Made by a program: the position numbers and the translations under genes. The notes under the pieces are model-generated. The model did not search any database, was not told where the DNA came from, and worked only from the letters and a program-made list of their open reading frames with translations. From positions 1 through 64,000 of the forward strand of contig DAHB01000002.1 in the NCBI GenBank assembly GCA_002498365.1: a stretch of DNA of 64,000 nucleotides. Reading direction: 5' to 3'. This document shows, piece by piece, positions 1 through 8,240 of this stretch. Numbering within the stretch: position 1 is the first letter of the stretch; the number at the start of each line of letters is the position of its first letter. Origin of the DNA: Methanomassiliicoccaceae archaeon UBA421 (GTDB lineage: Archaea; Thermoplasmatota; Thermoplasmata; Methanomassiliicoccales; Methanomethylophilaceae).

Positions 1-2
1 AA

Positions 3-1115
3 ACTGTTAAGACGTTGGGTGTTCACGCTTTCGCTGGTTCAGGTCTAACATCCGTAATAGTTCCAGAAAGTGTTACTAAGATTTACTCAGCTTTCAAAGA
101 CTGCACAAGCCTGACATCCGCAACAATCACTGCAAGCACGAATTACAAAGTGTTTTCTGGTCCTATATTCAAAGGATGCACTAATCTCGTATCTGTAGAA
201 TTTGGAGAAAAAGTATTGAGAATGGGTGAAAGTACATTCCAGGGATGCACAAACCTGACTACTGTTTTAATTCCTGGTGTAAATTACATTGAAAAATACA
301 CCTTCGAAAAATGCACAAGCCTTACATCTATAGCATTTGGACACAATGTAACAACAATTGGTGAGGATGCATTCAAAGACTGCACAGCGCTGACCTCGGT
401 AAACATACCGAACACCGTGAGCCAAATCCAAAATAGGGCATTCCAGGGATGCACAGCGCTGACTTCTGTAATCATACCGGACAGCGTAACAAAGATTTAC
501 AGTTACGCATTCTACGGATGCACAAATCTTGCAACAGCTAATGTTCCGAATACGACTACGATCAATTCTGATGCTTTCGGGACAAACACAGAGTTGATAC
601 GCTATGATTCTTGTAGCGTAACGTTTGATTCGACTGGTGGCAACGCCATCCCATCCATGTCTTGCAAAATCGGAGATGTGTATGGGGACCTCCCCATCCC
701 TACAAGGGAAGGATACAGATTTGATGGTTGGTACTATACTGAAGCAGACTCTACAGTCACAGGACCCATAGGATCTGACTGGACCGCATTCATGGACTTG
801 ACGCTCTGGGCCAAGTGGGTACCGCTTTTAGATATCCCGTACACGGCACCCTCTGGCAATGCAATCGCGACCGTCAACTGGAACTGGACGCCTACTACGC
901 TCTCTGGTGCTGTTGTGACTGTTTCAGGAGTTGACTGGCTTTCTGTCAATGGCACTAATGTGTATGGTGTACCGCCGTCAGCCGGAGAATATACCATAAC
1001 GGTAACGATCACAAAGGCGGGATATGCAGACCTCACCGAGACGTTCGTCCTTACGGCAGTCAGCAAGCTCGTGGCGACCAACAACCCTGCAGGCGGAGCG
1101 ATATTCTGGTTGTGA
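3..1115 (+). CDS. BspA-like leucine-rich-repeat surface protein, C-terminal part
   Basis: The frame is open to the left edge, so the N-terminus lies outside the window and about 370 residues are visible. The first half is a run of BspA/LRR_5-type repeats of about 23 residues with a recurring AF-x-GCT-x-LTSV-x-IP core. Near residues 205-270 is an InlB B-repeat (GYRFDGWY, LWAKW), followed by an Ig-like module. Proteins of this type are extracellular adhesins or receptors, common in gut microbes. No C-terminal membrane anchor is visible. The LRR part is clearly more AT-rich than the chromosome to the right. It heads a long cluster of touching genes and could be a host adhesin captured by the element or a receptor-binding protein. 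Confidence 0.8.
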   Translation, partial: TVKTLGVHAFAGSGLTSVIVPESVTKIYSAFKDCTSLTSATITASTNYKVFSGPIFKGCTNLVSVEFGEKVLRMGESTFQGCTNLTTVLIPGVNYIEKYTFEKCTSLTSIAFGHNVTTIGEDAFKDCTALTSVNIPNTVSQIQNRAFQGCTALTSVIIPDSVTKIYSYAFYGCTNLATANVPNTTTINSDAFGTNTELIRYDSCSVTFDSTGGNAIPSMSCKIGDVYGDLPIPTREGYRFDGWYYTEADSTVTGPIGSDWTAFMDLTLWAKWVPLLDIPYTAPSGNAIATVNWNWTPTTLSGAVVTVSGVDWLSVNGTNVYGVPPSAGEYTITVTITKAGYADLTETFVLTAVSKLVATNNPAGGAIFWL

Positions 1116-1123
1116 GGCACTTG

Positions 1124-2086
1124 ATGAAAGCCATTGCCGTAGCAGCCGTGATCGCCGTCCTCATCGGAGGGATGTTCGTGCTCGTTGCCAGCGTCAGCGA
1201 CAGCGAGGCCGCTTCCGTCAGGGCGATACACACCGCGCAGAACGGCAATGCAGTGGAGCTGACCGTAGACCTCAATTCCGGCGAAACGGTAATCTGGGAT
1301 CTCGGTGACGGGCGGATCGTAAAAGGTCCGTCCGTCGAAACCACTTACTCTTCCGGATTCTACTCCATACAGGCGATTATCATATCGTCTACCGGTGCGA
1401 CCGAGCACCTGCAGCGCTGGATAGGAGTATACGACAGCACACCAGCGACATCTGTCGCCAGGAACGATGAGTACCGATACTGCGTTTACACCGGTTCGGA
1501 CCCCTCGCTCACAGTAAAAGACTCCTCCGGCAGGCTGGCATCGTGGCTTACCTACGATGCGGGCCATCGCATCGTTACCGGCGTCCCCAGGGACACAGGC
1601 ACATATCACGTCTGGTTGAACGACAGATATTGGTCTATCGACGTAACCGATGCTCCGCTATCGGCCCCATGGGTTCGGTTCAGCGCATCGATTGCAGGTG
1701 AAAATATATCGGCATCCCCGACCGGGTCTGCCCAGGATTCCGTGACCAGATACTCCTGGTCCCTTATGGACCTGGGAGGATCGCTCGTGTCTGCCTTTGA
1801 GGGCAAGAAGCTCGCATTGACTGCAGAGCCTGGAATCTACATTCTCAAACTACAGCAGGTCGGACCGTCTGGTTCGGCAAGCTACTCACAGATCGTACAG
1901 ATAATGTCCGTGTCAGAGCCTGAACCGGACGAGCCGGACGAACTGATTTCAATCTGGCCAATAGCACTGGGGGCGGCATCTGCGGTTCTTCTGCTTGCCT
2001 CTGCCGCGAGCCGCAGCATCTGGCCTGCGGGCGCAGCTCTCCTATGCGCCACAGTCGCAATTTTGATGGTGATCAAATGGATTTAA
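1124..2086 (+). CDS. secreted PKD-like protein with C-terminal membrane anchor
   Basis: The predicted protein has 320 residues. It has an N-terminal signal sequence (MKAIAVAAVIAVLIGG) ending near an SEAA site, and a PKD-like fold with the WDLGDG motif near residues 60-95. An Ig-like putative binding module (YDAGHRIVTGVP) lies near 140-175, a second beta-rich part follows, and there are two hydrophobic helices at the C-terminus. It is therefore exposed outside the cell and held in the membrane. I prefer ATG at 1124 because GAGG lies six bases before it; a GTG at 1112 overlapping the previous stop is also possible. It shares the PKD architecture with the gene at 14063-14941. Its exact role is unknown. 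Confidence 0.65.
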   Translation: MKAIAVAAVIAVLIGGMFVLVASVSDSEAASVRAIHTAQNGNAVELTVDLNSGETVIWDLGDGRIVKGPSVETTYSSGFYSIQAIIISSTGATEHLQRWIGVYDSTPATSVARNDEYRYCVYTGSDPSLTVKDSSGRLASWLTYDAGHRIVTGVPRDTGTYHVWLNDRYWSIDVTDAPLSAPWVRFSASIAGENISASPTGSAQDSVTRYSWSLMDLGGSLVSAFEGKKLALTAEPGIYILKLQQVGPSGSASYSQIVQIMSVSEPEPDEPDELISIWPIALGAASAVLLLASAASRSIWPAGAALLCATVAILMVIKWI

Positions 2087-4014
2087 AGTACAAACACAGG
2101 AAAACAGCCGTCGCAACGCTTGCGGCGATGTCGGTGTTACTCATGCTGACGATTACCGCGGCCCCTCTTGCGGCCGCCGAGGAGGCAGAGGCCGACCCCA
2201 CGGTAACTGCCGGACTGATAGACGACGGCACGACGAACGCAATCAAGTGGTGGCTGAGGGTTATCCCCGGAACATCCTCTGCGATGGGAATCTACGACTA
2301 TTACAATCAGGACAACGGACGGACGGACGTCGGTGCCGGCGATAATGACGCGATCAAAGCGTACGCCAGGAACGTGGATGCACAGCGTTCGGCCGAGCAG
2401 CAGTACAATCTGCTGATGGTCGCGTCCGACCTTGTCCGCAACGACGCACAGACGTGGAAGCTCACCGATGCCTATCTGAACCGCGCGGCGGAGATAGCCG
2501 CCGGGTCGGTATGGTACGAGGGAGCGAAGTTCGACGCGGACGGCATCCTCGAGTTCGGCGGAGTGTACGACTCCGCCTCTACCGGGAATCTGAACACCCA
2601 GGACGTCCTCGATCGCGCGGTAACAGTATCCGTCGATCTGCGCGACGAGTGGGATGCCACCAACTACGGTGGCACCCTCCAGATCCAGCTTATATGGGAC
2701 AACGGCGGCACCGGGAACGCAGCAACGACGCTGCACGTCGACTTCTGCACCCTTGCCGTTGTATCAGGTACTGACAACGTCGTCTACCTCTCGCAGACCG
2801 TCGGTGACGACGCTTCGCCCGAGAACTCGACGATCTGGGCATACACTAACGCCGGGACGATAACTCCGATAGCGGCAGGGTCCTCAGCAATCCCCCTGAC
2901 CAAGGGAGCGAACGATGTTTCATCGTTGCCTTCCGGCTTCTATGTCCTTTCCCCCGGCACATATGGGGGCCCGTTCATGTCTTCCGTTTCCGAGAACGCC
3001 GCTCCCGTGAAGGGCGTAATGGGCATAGTATGCGACGACTCCTACGGATATGCTTTCGTTTCGGGAGATAAGATAGGCATAAACTGGAACGGAACGATGG
3101 TCGATAGCAATACTCTAGACTTCGAAATCACCGGATGCGACGAGCCTCAGAACTCGCACGGATCTCCCGCGGCCTTGGTGCGCTCCTATGGAGAGTACTA
3201 CGACCAGCTCACAACCTTGCTGTACGAGGCTGCCGAGTCCGCCCAGGTGATGTGGACCATTTCGGCCAACACCCATACGAGCAATCTGCTGCTTTCCCCC
3301 TCGTCGCTGATTCCTCACCTGAAGAACGTGGGCGTCGACGCAGAGCAGAGCTATGCCATGTACGTAATGGCGCTCGACCAGATCGGCCAGTACAATTCCG
3401 CCTATGGCGGAGTCTTGAAGGACGGGATGACCAAGATCTCCGCGCAGTCTCTCGACCTGTACTGCCATGGGAGCATCTATGCACCCGACGGTACTGCTAT
3501 CGCAGAGAACGTGATATTCACCCCATACGTCTATCTGAAAGATTGGACGATATACTCCGGACAGAACAACACGTTCGGCCAGGACGGTATGGTCATGGTC
3601 TGGGATGCGGCTGTTACAGCCGTAGGATGGACCGCGGCATCGACCACCGGCAACTATCAGAGCATCGTCGTCCAGAAGGGCGCTTACTTCCTTCCGGACG
3701 AGATAATCTACGGAGGTGCCCAGGTCCCAAGCCTACACCTGGACGTTGAAGAGGTCCAGCGCATCTCCGTATTCGACGAGCTCGACTGGGACCGCTCCGA
3801 CGCGCCCAAGGTGCTTTCCGCATCGACATTGATCATGATAATCGTCATCGAGCTTGGTGCGATCGTCGCTTTGATTGGATACATCATCAGAATGCCTGCG
3901 CTGATCGTCATAGGGCTGGTTGTGGCGCTGATTGGTGTCGTAGCAAGTGATTGGATTGCACGTGTAGCACTCGGTAACGAGGACCCGTGGGGCTGGCTGC
4001 CGTGGAGGTTCTAA
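2077..4014 (+). CDS. large secreted protein with two C-terminal membrane helices
   Basis: A protein of 645 residues from ATG 2077 that overlaps the preceding stop by 10 bases; an in-frame start at 2044 would add 11 residues without a signal-like sequence. It has an N-terminal signal peptide (hydrophobic stretch near residues 10-33, then AEEAEADP), an external domain of about 550 residues with no family I recognise, and two adjacent hydrophobic helices near residues 590-635, followed by a short Trp-rich tail (GWLPWRF). The largest secreted, C-terminally anchored protein followed by tiny membrane proteins recalls spike plus membrane-protein modules of enveloped archaeal viruses. That comparison is by architecture only. 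A cell-surface or S-layer-like protein is the alternative. Confidence 0.65.
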   Translation: MDLKYKHRKTAVATLAAMSVLLMLTITAAPLAAAEEAEADPTVTAGLIDDGTTNAIKWWLRVIPGTSSAMGIYDYYNQDNGRTDVGAGDNDAIKAYARNVDAQRSAEQQYNLLMVASDLVRNDAQTWKLTDAYLNRAAEIAAGSVWYEGAKFDADGILEFGGVYDSASTGNLNTQDVLDRAVTVSVDLRDEWDATNYGGTLQIQLIWDNGGTGNAATTLHVDFCTLAVVSGTDNVVYLSQTVGDDASPENSTIWAYTNAGTITPIAAGSSAIPLTKGANDVSSLPSGFYVLSPGTYGGPFMSSVSENAAPVKGVMGIVCDDSYGYAFVSGDKIGINWNGTMVDSNTLDFEITGCDEPQNSHGSPAALVRSYGEYYDQLTTLLYEAAESAQVMWTISANTHTSNLLLSPSSLIPHLKNVGVDAEQSYAMYVMALDQIGQYNSAYGGVLKDGMTKISAQSLDLYCHGSIYAPDGTAIAENVIFTPYVYLKDWTIYSGQNNTFGQDGMVMVWDAAVTAVGWTAASTTGNYQSIVVQKGAYFLPDEIIYGGAQVPSLHLDVEEVQRISVFDELDWDRSDAPKVLSASTLIMIIVIELGAIVALIGYIIRMPALIVIGLVVALIGVVASDWIARVALGNEDPWGWLPWRF

Positions 4015-4103
4015 TGCACATAATCCTGTGGATCATCGTCGCGGTGGTCATCGCAAGATGCGCAATCTATGCTGTGCAGGCCGTCAGGGGGGACCGGGCA
4101 TGA
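4014..4103 (+). CDS. tiny single-helix membrane protein (29 aa)
   Basis: ATG at 4014 shares its first base with the TAA of the preceding gene. The product has 29 residues: one hydrophobic helix (IILWIIVAVVIA) followed by a basic tail. Its stop overlaps the next start as ATGA. No family is recognisable at this length. Support comes from the unbroken chain of start/stop overlaps through the whole block, not from homology. Confidence 0.5.
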   Translation: MHIILWIIVAVVIARCAIYAVQAVRGDRA

Positions 4104-4216
4104 TCGGGGCCATACTCAAGGCGGCCATGTTCTTCATGGCCGGGGCCCTGGTTCTCTTTGCCCTCCTGATGGCAATGGGATATCTGGACTTCTGGGTTGC
4201 AGAGGTGTTCGGATGA
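4100..4216 (+). CDS. tiny single-helix membrane protein (38 aa)
   Basis: ATG 4100 overlaps the preceding TGA (ATGA), and the product's own stop overlaps the next ATG in the same way. It has 38 residues, nearly all within one hydrophobic helix (AAMFFMAGALVLFALLMAM), then a short FWVAEVFG tail. Function unknown; probably a small membrane component made in fixed proportion to its neighbours by translational coupling. A longer frame starting at 4028 is rejected because its N-terminal extension is the preceding small gene in another frame. Confidence 0.5.
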   Translation: MIGAILKAAMFFMAGALVLFALLMAMGYLDFWVAEVFG

Positions 4217-4323
4217 TACCTCTGCGTAGCATTGTATTGCCGGGAGTGATGGCAATAGGTGCAATCTACTTGTGCGTCGCCCTGATCCGATTCTATGCAG
4301 ACGTACTGGCGGTGATGATATGA
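4213..4323 (+). CDS. tiny single-helix membrane protein (36 aa)
   Basis: ATG 4213 overlaps the preceding TGA and the stop overlaps the next ATG at 4320. A 36-residue peptide with one hydrophobic helix (LPGVMAIGAIYLCVALI) and a short C-terminal hydrophobic end. Unknown family; evidence is coding continuity by four-base overlaps. Confidence 0.5.
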   Translation: MIPLRSIVLPGVMAIGAIYLCVALIRFYADVLAVMI

Positions 4324-4433
4324 TCAGGATCATGAAGGGATTGCTGCTGATCAGCGGCTCGATCTTTCTGGTCCTTTCTGTTATAACGCTGATAGGTATG
4401 GTCCTCATACATCTCAACGGGGGCGCGGTCTGA
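4320..4433 (+). CDS. tiny single-helix membrane protein (37 aa)
   Basis: ATG 4320 overlaps the preceding TGA, and its own TGA (4431-4433) shares a base with the next ATG. A 37-residue product with a basic N-terminus (MIRIMK) and one long hydrophobic helix (LLLISGSIFLVLSVITLIG). Positive-inside topology is suggested by the N-terminal Arg and Lys. No recognisable family. Confidence 0.5.
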   Translation: MIRIMKGLLLISGSIFLVLSVITLIGMVLIHLNGGAV

Positions 4434-4654
4434 TGCTCGGATATGTAGTCTCCAGGGTCGCCATGTGCCTGGCGGTCGTCCTGATGATTACAGCGGTGCT
4501 CTGGGAAACTGACCACCTGATAGACTGGTGCAGCTCCCTCTACGTCACATACGGTGACGGAACTGTTGCCGGCTACCTCCGGATGCACGCCTACACATAT
4601 GTTTCGTACATTTTCGGCGAGGGCGCTTTCGGATGGACCGTCGGAGGCGCATAA
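4433..4654 (+). CDS. small membrane protein (73 aa)
   Basis: Starts on the last base of the previous stop. It has 73 residues with one clear N-terminal helix (MCLAVVLMITAVLW near residues 11-24) and then an aromatic-rich extracytoplasmic-looking segment (YVTYGDGTVAGY, YTYVSYIFG, FGWTVGG). No family recognised. It differs from the tinier neighbours in having a soluble tail of about 45 residues that could contact the large secreted protein upstream. Confidence 0.55.
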   Translation: MLGYVVSRVAMCLAVVLMITAVLWETDHLIDWCSSLYVTYGDGTVAGYLRMHAYTYVSYIFGEGAFGWTVGGA

Positions 4655-4688
4655 TGCACCTGATACTGGATAAGAAGGAGGTTCTGAA

Positions 4689-4865
4689 GTGATAGCGATA
4701 TCTCAAGAGCTCTCCGATATCATATCCTGGATAATTGGTTACGGTCCGACCATGCTGAGGCTTGGGCTCTTGGTTTCGACATTCTACTTTGCCTGGAGAC
4801 ATAGGCCGCTTAAGAGCATCATCTCCCTGGCCGCCTGTGTCTCCACGTTCGTCCTGGGGTGGTAA
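4689..4865 (+). CDS. small two-helix membrane protein (58 aa)
   Basis: GTG at 4689 is preceded by GGAGG at 4677-4681, the best ribosome-binding site in this block. The product has 58 residues with two amphipathic or hydrophobic segments (LRLGLLVSTFYFAW and SIISLAACVSTFVLGW) separated by a basic RHRPLK turn, predicting a hairpin with a cytoplasmic loop. Its TAA lies three bases before the next ATG. No family recognised. Confidence 0.5.
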   Translation: MIAISQELSDIISWIIGYGPTMLRLGLLVSTFYFAWRHRPLKSIISLAACVSTFVLGW

Positions 4866-4868
4866 ATT

Positions 4869-5774
4869 ATGGATTATCTGTCCGCGCTCTTAGGAATTGC
4901 CGTTGGCATGATAGGAATATATATAGGATACACCGCACGTCACATTGTCCACCAGAAGGTACCGTGGAAAGACCCTATCTTTGTGATATTGCTGATGGCC
5001 GAGCTTATTGTGGCCATAGCGTTATGGGTATCGTCTGCACCGGTCACTATGCCTGATGGACTAGTAATAATAATCCTGGCCATAGATGTTGGCTATCCCC
5101 TAGGATATGTGATGGCCAAGCCCGGAGATAACGTGTATGTCGATCTGATAGATGGCTCGCTTAACTCGGACACTGTGGAAATCTTTCATTATTACAGGTG
5201 CGGTGAGCACCTATACATGCCACAGTCATTGATTGGGTGCATCAAAGCACTGTCCGGTGTAAAGAACACCATAGAAATGGACCTATCTCTTGCTAGGCGC
5301 ACCAAGAGGCGTTCCATCGATAATCACATTTGGCCGCTGAGCGTGTCAGCGTATATCACATCGATGCATACTGTCGAGATCGAACCTGTCGGTATGATCA
5401 AGATATGGACATCGAAGGTGAAGAGTGACGATGGCGATATCATAAGGCTCCCTAGATATCTGATTCACACATTTCGCGAAATTCACAGCGTAACATTCGC
5501 AGAGAGCACACTCGAGGACCCGCTAGAGTACGAGTTGAAGACCGATACATATATTGCTGCCACGGCCGCCGCGGCCGAAGCACGGGCGGAAGCGGCGCGT
5601 GCAAAGATCTACGCGGCAACGGCACCCTTCGACGGTGCCGCATCAATGCTGACTAATATGATTAGATTGGACGTAGATGCGGCCGGAGCCGCGGATGATA
5701 TACTAAAGCGCATCGGGGCCGAGCGCGACCGCAGGAAGGCCGAAGGAGGTGACGCTGGTGACGACCTATCCTGA
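4869..5774 (+). CDS. three-helix membrane protein with Ala-rich coiled-coil tail
   Basis: A 301-residue protein with three hydrophobic helices at about residues 4-22, 37-55 and 63-82. A soluble mixed alpha/beta region follows, then an Ala/Glu/Arg-rich helix near residues 230-255 (TAAAAEARAEAARAK) likely to be a coiled coil. The bulk is predicted cytoplasmic. It lies between the tiny membrane proteins and the ATPase genes. It could link the membrane proteins to the internal machinery of a virion or a secretion-like complex, but no family is recognised and that role is inference. Confidence 0.6.
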   Translation: MDYLSALLGIAVGMIGIYIGYTARHIVHQKVPWKDPIFVILLMAELIVAIALWVSSAPVTMPDGLVIIILAIDVGYPLGYVMAKPGDNVYVDLIDGSLNSDTVEIFHYYRCGEHLYMPQSLIGCIKALSGVKNTIEMDLSLARRTKRRSIDNHIWPLSVSAYITSMHTVEIEPVGMIKIWTSKVKSDDGDIIRLPRYLIHTFREIHSVTFAESTLEDPLEYELKTDTYIAATAAAAEARAEAARAKIYAATAPFDGAASMLTNMIRLDVDAAGAADDILKRIGAERDRRKAEGGDAGDDLS

Positions 5775-6189
5775 TACATCGACACAGGAGATGTCGATCT
5801 ACGGATCGGCATACTATGATGTCAAGATGGCATTACATGATGCCGACCGCATAAAAGAGTCTCTCGTCGACCGTCTGGATACGCTGATGGGAATGATGGA
5901 TGATAATGCACTCGAATTTGCCCATATGATACTCGATGAGTTTCCAGCTGCCGTACTGTCGGATGAACCGTTGCCTGACCGTATCGGTGCAGAAGAGGTC
6001 ATCTTAGCATTGCGCGAAATCATCAGGACTTCGGCCGCTATGCAGTTCCTCGAGAACAGAACAGATTGTATCAAGGATTTCGGCCGTGCCGTAGGTTCCG
6101 GCGAATACAGCGAAATCGTAAGGCAGAGAGGAATATCCGAGGATGTCTGGTCATCTGCAGTAATACGTCATCCCAAAGGAGGATTCTGA
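5758..6189 (+). CDS. hypothetical acidic helical protein
   Basis: GTG 5758 is preceded by GGAGGTGA at 5745-5752; an in-frame GTG at 5749 sits inside that Shine-Dalgarno sequence and is less likely. The product has 143 residues, is acidic, mostly helical and soluble, with no membrane segment and no motif I recognise. It overlaps the 3' end of the preceding gene by 17 bases and shares one base with the next start, so it belongs to the same transcription unit. Confidence 0.55.
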   Translation: MTTYPDTSTQEMSIYGSAYYDVKMALHDADRIKESLVDRLDTLMGMMDDNALEFAHMILDEFPAAVLSDEPLPDRIGAEEVILALREIIRTSAAMQFLENRTDCIKDFGRAVGSGEYSEIVRQRGISEDVWSSAVIRHPKGGF

Positions 6190-6539
6190 TGACAGAATCA
6201 CTGTACCTCAATATCGTGGAACGCCTCAATACGGACTATGCTAAATCCATAGGCGCACTTGATATAATGGACTTGAGGGCGTTTAATCTGAAGGCATTCG
6301 AGGTCAGCCTGTCGGCCGCCATGCCAGTGCCCCTGTGGAGCAACGACCTGTATAAGGAGCAGCAGTCGAAGCATCCGATGCCGGAGGACCCCTTTGAAGT
6401 CCTCAGTTACGAGGACTTCCGTTCGTGGCTTGTCGTCTATGAGATGGTAATGAGAGATGTGGGGCTCCTAGGCATATCGAAGAAGAAGCCGCAGATATTC
6501 GGGATCAACAGCCGCTACACCACGGAGGTGTCCGAATGA
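6189..6539 (+). CDS. hypothetical protein (116 aa)
   Basis: ATG 6189 shares its first base with the preceding TGA. The 116-residue soluble product has a helical N-terminal half and an acidic middle (PEDPFEVLSYEDF). No family recognised. It ends four bases into the ATPase gene (ATGA overlap), so it is probably translated together with it and may be a partner of the ATPase; that pairing is inferred from position only. Confidence 0.55.
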   Translation: MTESLYLNIVERLNTDYAKSIGALDIMDLRAFNLKAFEVSLSAAMPVPLWSNDLYKEQQSKHPMPEDPFEVLSYEDFRSWLVVYEMVMRDVGLLGISKKKPQIFGINSRYTTEVSE

Positions 6540-7684
6540 ACTTCGACATGGACGAGTTCGTGAAGGACACTGTCAGGGGTGGAATTAACCACATTTGGGG
6601 AGGCGGCCGAGGCTCGGGCAAAAGCCACGCAGCAATAAGTTTCGTCCAACCTCTTGTCGAAGGGAAATATCCCCAGCTCGGCAATGTTGCCTGCATCTCT
6701 AACATGATTATGCTTAAGACGTTCAGTGGTGGAATCCGTGTAGGTTATCCCGACAATTTCTTCCACGTACAGACTATCGCAGATATGTTCCGGAAGACCG
6801 GGGACCTGCTGCACGAATTTGGTATGGGCAACATCAAGATTATACTGCTATTAGATGAGGCACAAAACTTCATGCTGGCCGACCAGAATTCATCACCCGA
6901 GAACCAGGCGATGGTTCGTTATATGGGAATAACGCGCAAGTTCGGGCACTGTACGATGCTCCTGACTCCGACCGAGCGGAACCTTGTTCCCAGAATCCGC
7001 AACTTTGAGGACGACCCCAACGTACCCGGGTACTGCGGAGTTCTGTGGAAAAAGGACAAGGTCGTTGCATCCGATTTTATACGGCAATATCCGGGACTAG
7101 GGCTTAAACCAAGGGATATAACGACTATGGCGATGAGCTCGTACGACGAACCTTTGCCGATGATGATCCCGTCGACGTCATGGACAACACCTTGTGAAAG
7201 GCTACGCACCGGCGGATATGCGTACGACACGCTCTCGTCAGCATCCCTTAGTCTTGGAGAGAATTTCGATATAGTCAAATTCATCAACAAATGCTCCGGG
7301 GTTGCATCCTATGAACTGCCGGATGCCATATCGGAATACTTCGACGGAGTGGAAGCAGAGAGCGAAGAGGAGGCATTGGAAGCCACCGAGGCGAGGATTC
7401 GCGAGGAGGCTCTCATGGTCGACCGCATGAGAGCCGATGGCATAATATGGCGTAAGATTGCCAATTATTTGCAGCAACCAGAGAGCACCATCAAGCTACA
7501 CTATAACAACTATTTTGACAAGAACCCTTCGCGCAAGATTTCCTCTGAATCACGAGATAACAACATAATAAGGAGTGGTTCCGCGCGCGTATATATACAA
7601 CCTGATAAGGGGGGCACCGAGGGGGATTTTGAGAGGAGCAGTCGCAGATGCAACAGAGAGGAGGGAGGTCAATGTTCCAGCTAA
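6536..7684 (+). CDS. P-loop ATPase with C-terminal helix-turn-helix
   Basis: A 382-residue protein with a Walker A motif at residues 22-30 (GGGRGSGKS) and a Walker B at 104-110 (LLLDEAQ). Pro-Thr-Glu-Arg (TPTERN, 144-149) sits where additional-strand ATPases carry sensor residues. This places it broadly with the Zot / FtsK-HerA-like NTPases used for DNA handling or virion morphogenesis; I cannot assign the exact family. Residues about 297-325 (IIWRKIANYLQQPESTIKLHY) form a helix-turn-helix, an unusual addition suggesting sequence-specific DNA contact. The tail after residue 330 is basic. In this operon it is the most likely packaging or assembly motor; a regulatory ATPase is the alternative. 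Confidence 0.7.
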   Translation: MNFDMDEFVKDTVRGGINHIWGGGRGSGKSHAAISFVQPLVEGKYPQLGNVACISNMIMLKTFSGGIRVGYPDNFFHVQTIADMFRKTGDLLHEFGMGNIKIILLLDEAQNFMLADQNSSPENQAMVRYMGITRKFGHCTMLLTPTERNLVPRIRNFEDDPNVPGYCGVLWKKDKVVASDFIRQYPGLGLKPRDITTMAMSSYDEPLPMMIPSTSWTTPCERLRTGGYAYDTLSSASLSLGENFDIVKFINKCSGVASYELPDAISEYFDGVEAESEEEALEATEARIREEALMVDRMRADGIIWRKIANYLQQPESTIKLHYNNYFDKNPSRKISSESRDNNIIRSGSARVYIQPDKGGTEGDFERSSRRCNREEGGQCSS

Positions 7685-7911
7685 GGAAAAAACACAGGTC
7701 AAAGAATGTCAAAAAGGGACGAAACTCCCAGGTGTTTCGTGCACCACAGACAATCTGCGAGCCTGTTGCTGAGAAGGCCAGAGCTCCGGCCATGAAATCT
7801 GTGTCTAAAAAGCAGAAGGCCATCATCACACAGAAGAAAACGGTCACCCGGAGGCAGGTCACACCTGCCGACGTTGTGAAGGATCTAGAAGGGAAGGGAA
7901 AAAGAAAATGA
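7672..7911 (+). CDS. small very basic protein (79 aa)
   Basis: ATG 7672 follows GGGAGG at 7663-7668 and overlaps the end of the ATPase gene by 13 bases. The product is extremely Lys/Arg-rich (FQLRKKHRSKNVKKGR; KKQKAIITQKK) with no hydrophobic core, resembling small nucleic-acid-binding or scaffold proteins. No family recognised. It is followed by another basic gene with an ATGA overlap. Confidence 0.5.
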   Translation: MFQLRKKHRSKNVKKGRNSQVFRAPQTICEPVAEKARAPAMKSVSKKQKAIITQKKTVTRRQVTPADVVKDLEGKGKRK

Positions 7912-8240
7912 AGAAAACTAGCAACAGAAAAATGACCGCCAAGCCAAGCAAATCGAAGGAGGCTGCATTGCCCGAGCGCAGGCAGGCAGATGAAAACGCG
8001 ATTCGCCGGCAGAGAGAGCAGGCGGCCGCCGATAGGGATACCGCCAAAGCGAACAGAGCACAGGCCCGGGCTGACAGGCAACAGGCCAAGGCAGACCGGG
8101 CCAAGGCGAGGGCCAAAGAGCAGGACGCCAAAGCTGAACAGAGGTATGCCCACGGTCAGATACAGGCACAGAAGGGCGCCATGCACGGCGCGACGATCGC
8201 ATTGTGGAAGAGGAAAGACGAGCCGAGGAGCAGAAAATGA
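7908..8240 (+). CDS. basic coiled-coil protein (110 aa)
   Basis: A 110-residue product. Residues about 25-85 are a highly charged Ala/Arg/Gln/Asp heptad-like stretch (NRAQARADRQQAKADRAKA) predicting a long single helix or coiled coil, flanked by basic ends. It overlaps both neighbours by four bases (ATGA). Low-complexity composition prevents family assignment. It could be a scaffold or nucleoid-like protein. A long open frame on the opposite strand (7491-8255) is a by-product of this composition. Confidence 0.5.
   Translation: MKKTSNRKMTAKPSKSKEAALPERRQADENAIRRQREQAAADRDTAKANRAQARADRQQAKADRAKARAKEQDAKAEQRYAHGQIQAQKGAMHGATIALWKRKDEPRSRK

Noticed and set aside
4654..4692. 12-codon frame between the 73-residue and 58-residue membrane protein genes
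   Set aside because: It shares a base with the preceding stop and overlaps the next GTG, but is only MHLILDKKEVLK; it may merely carry the GGAGG site for the next gene.
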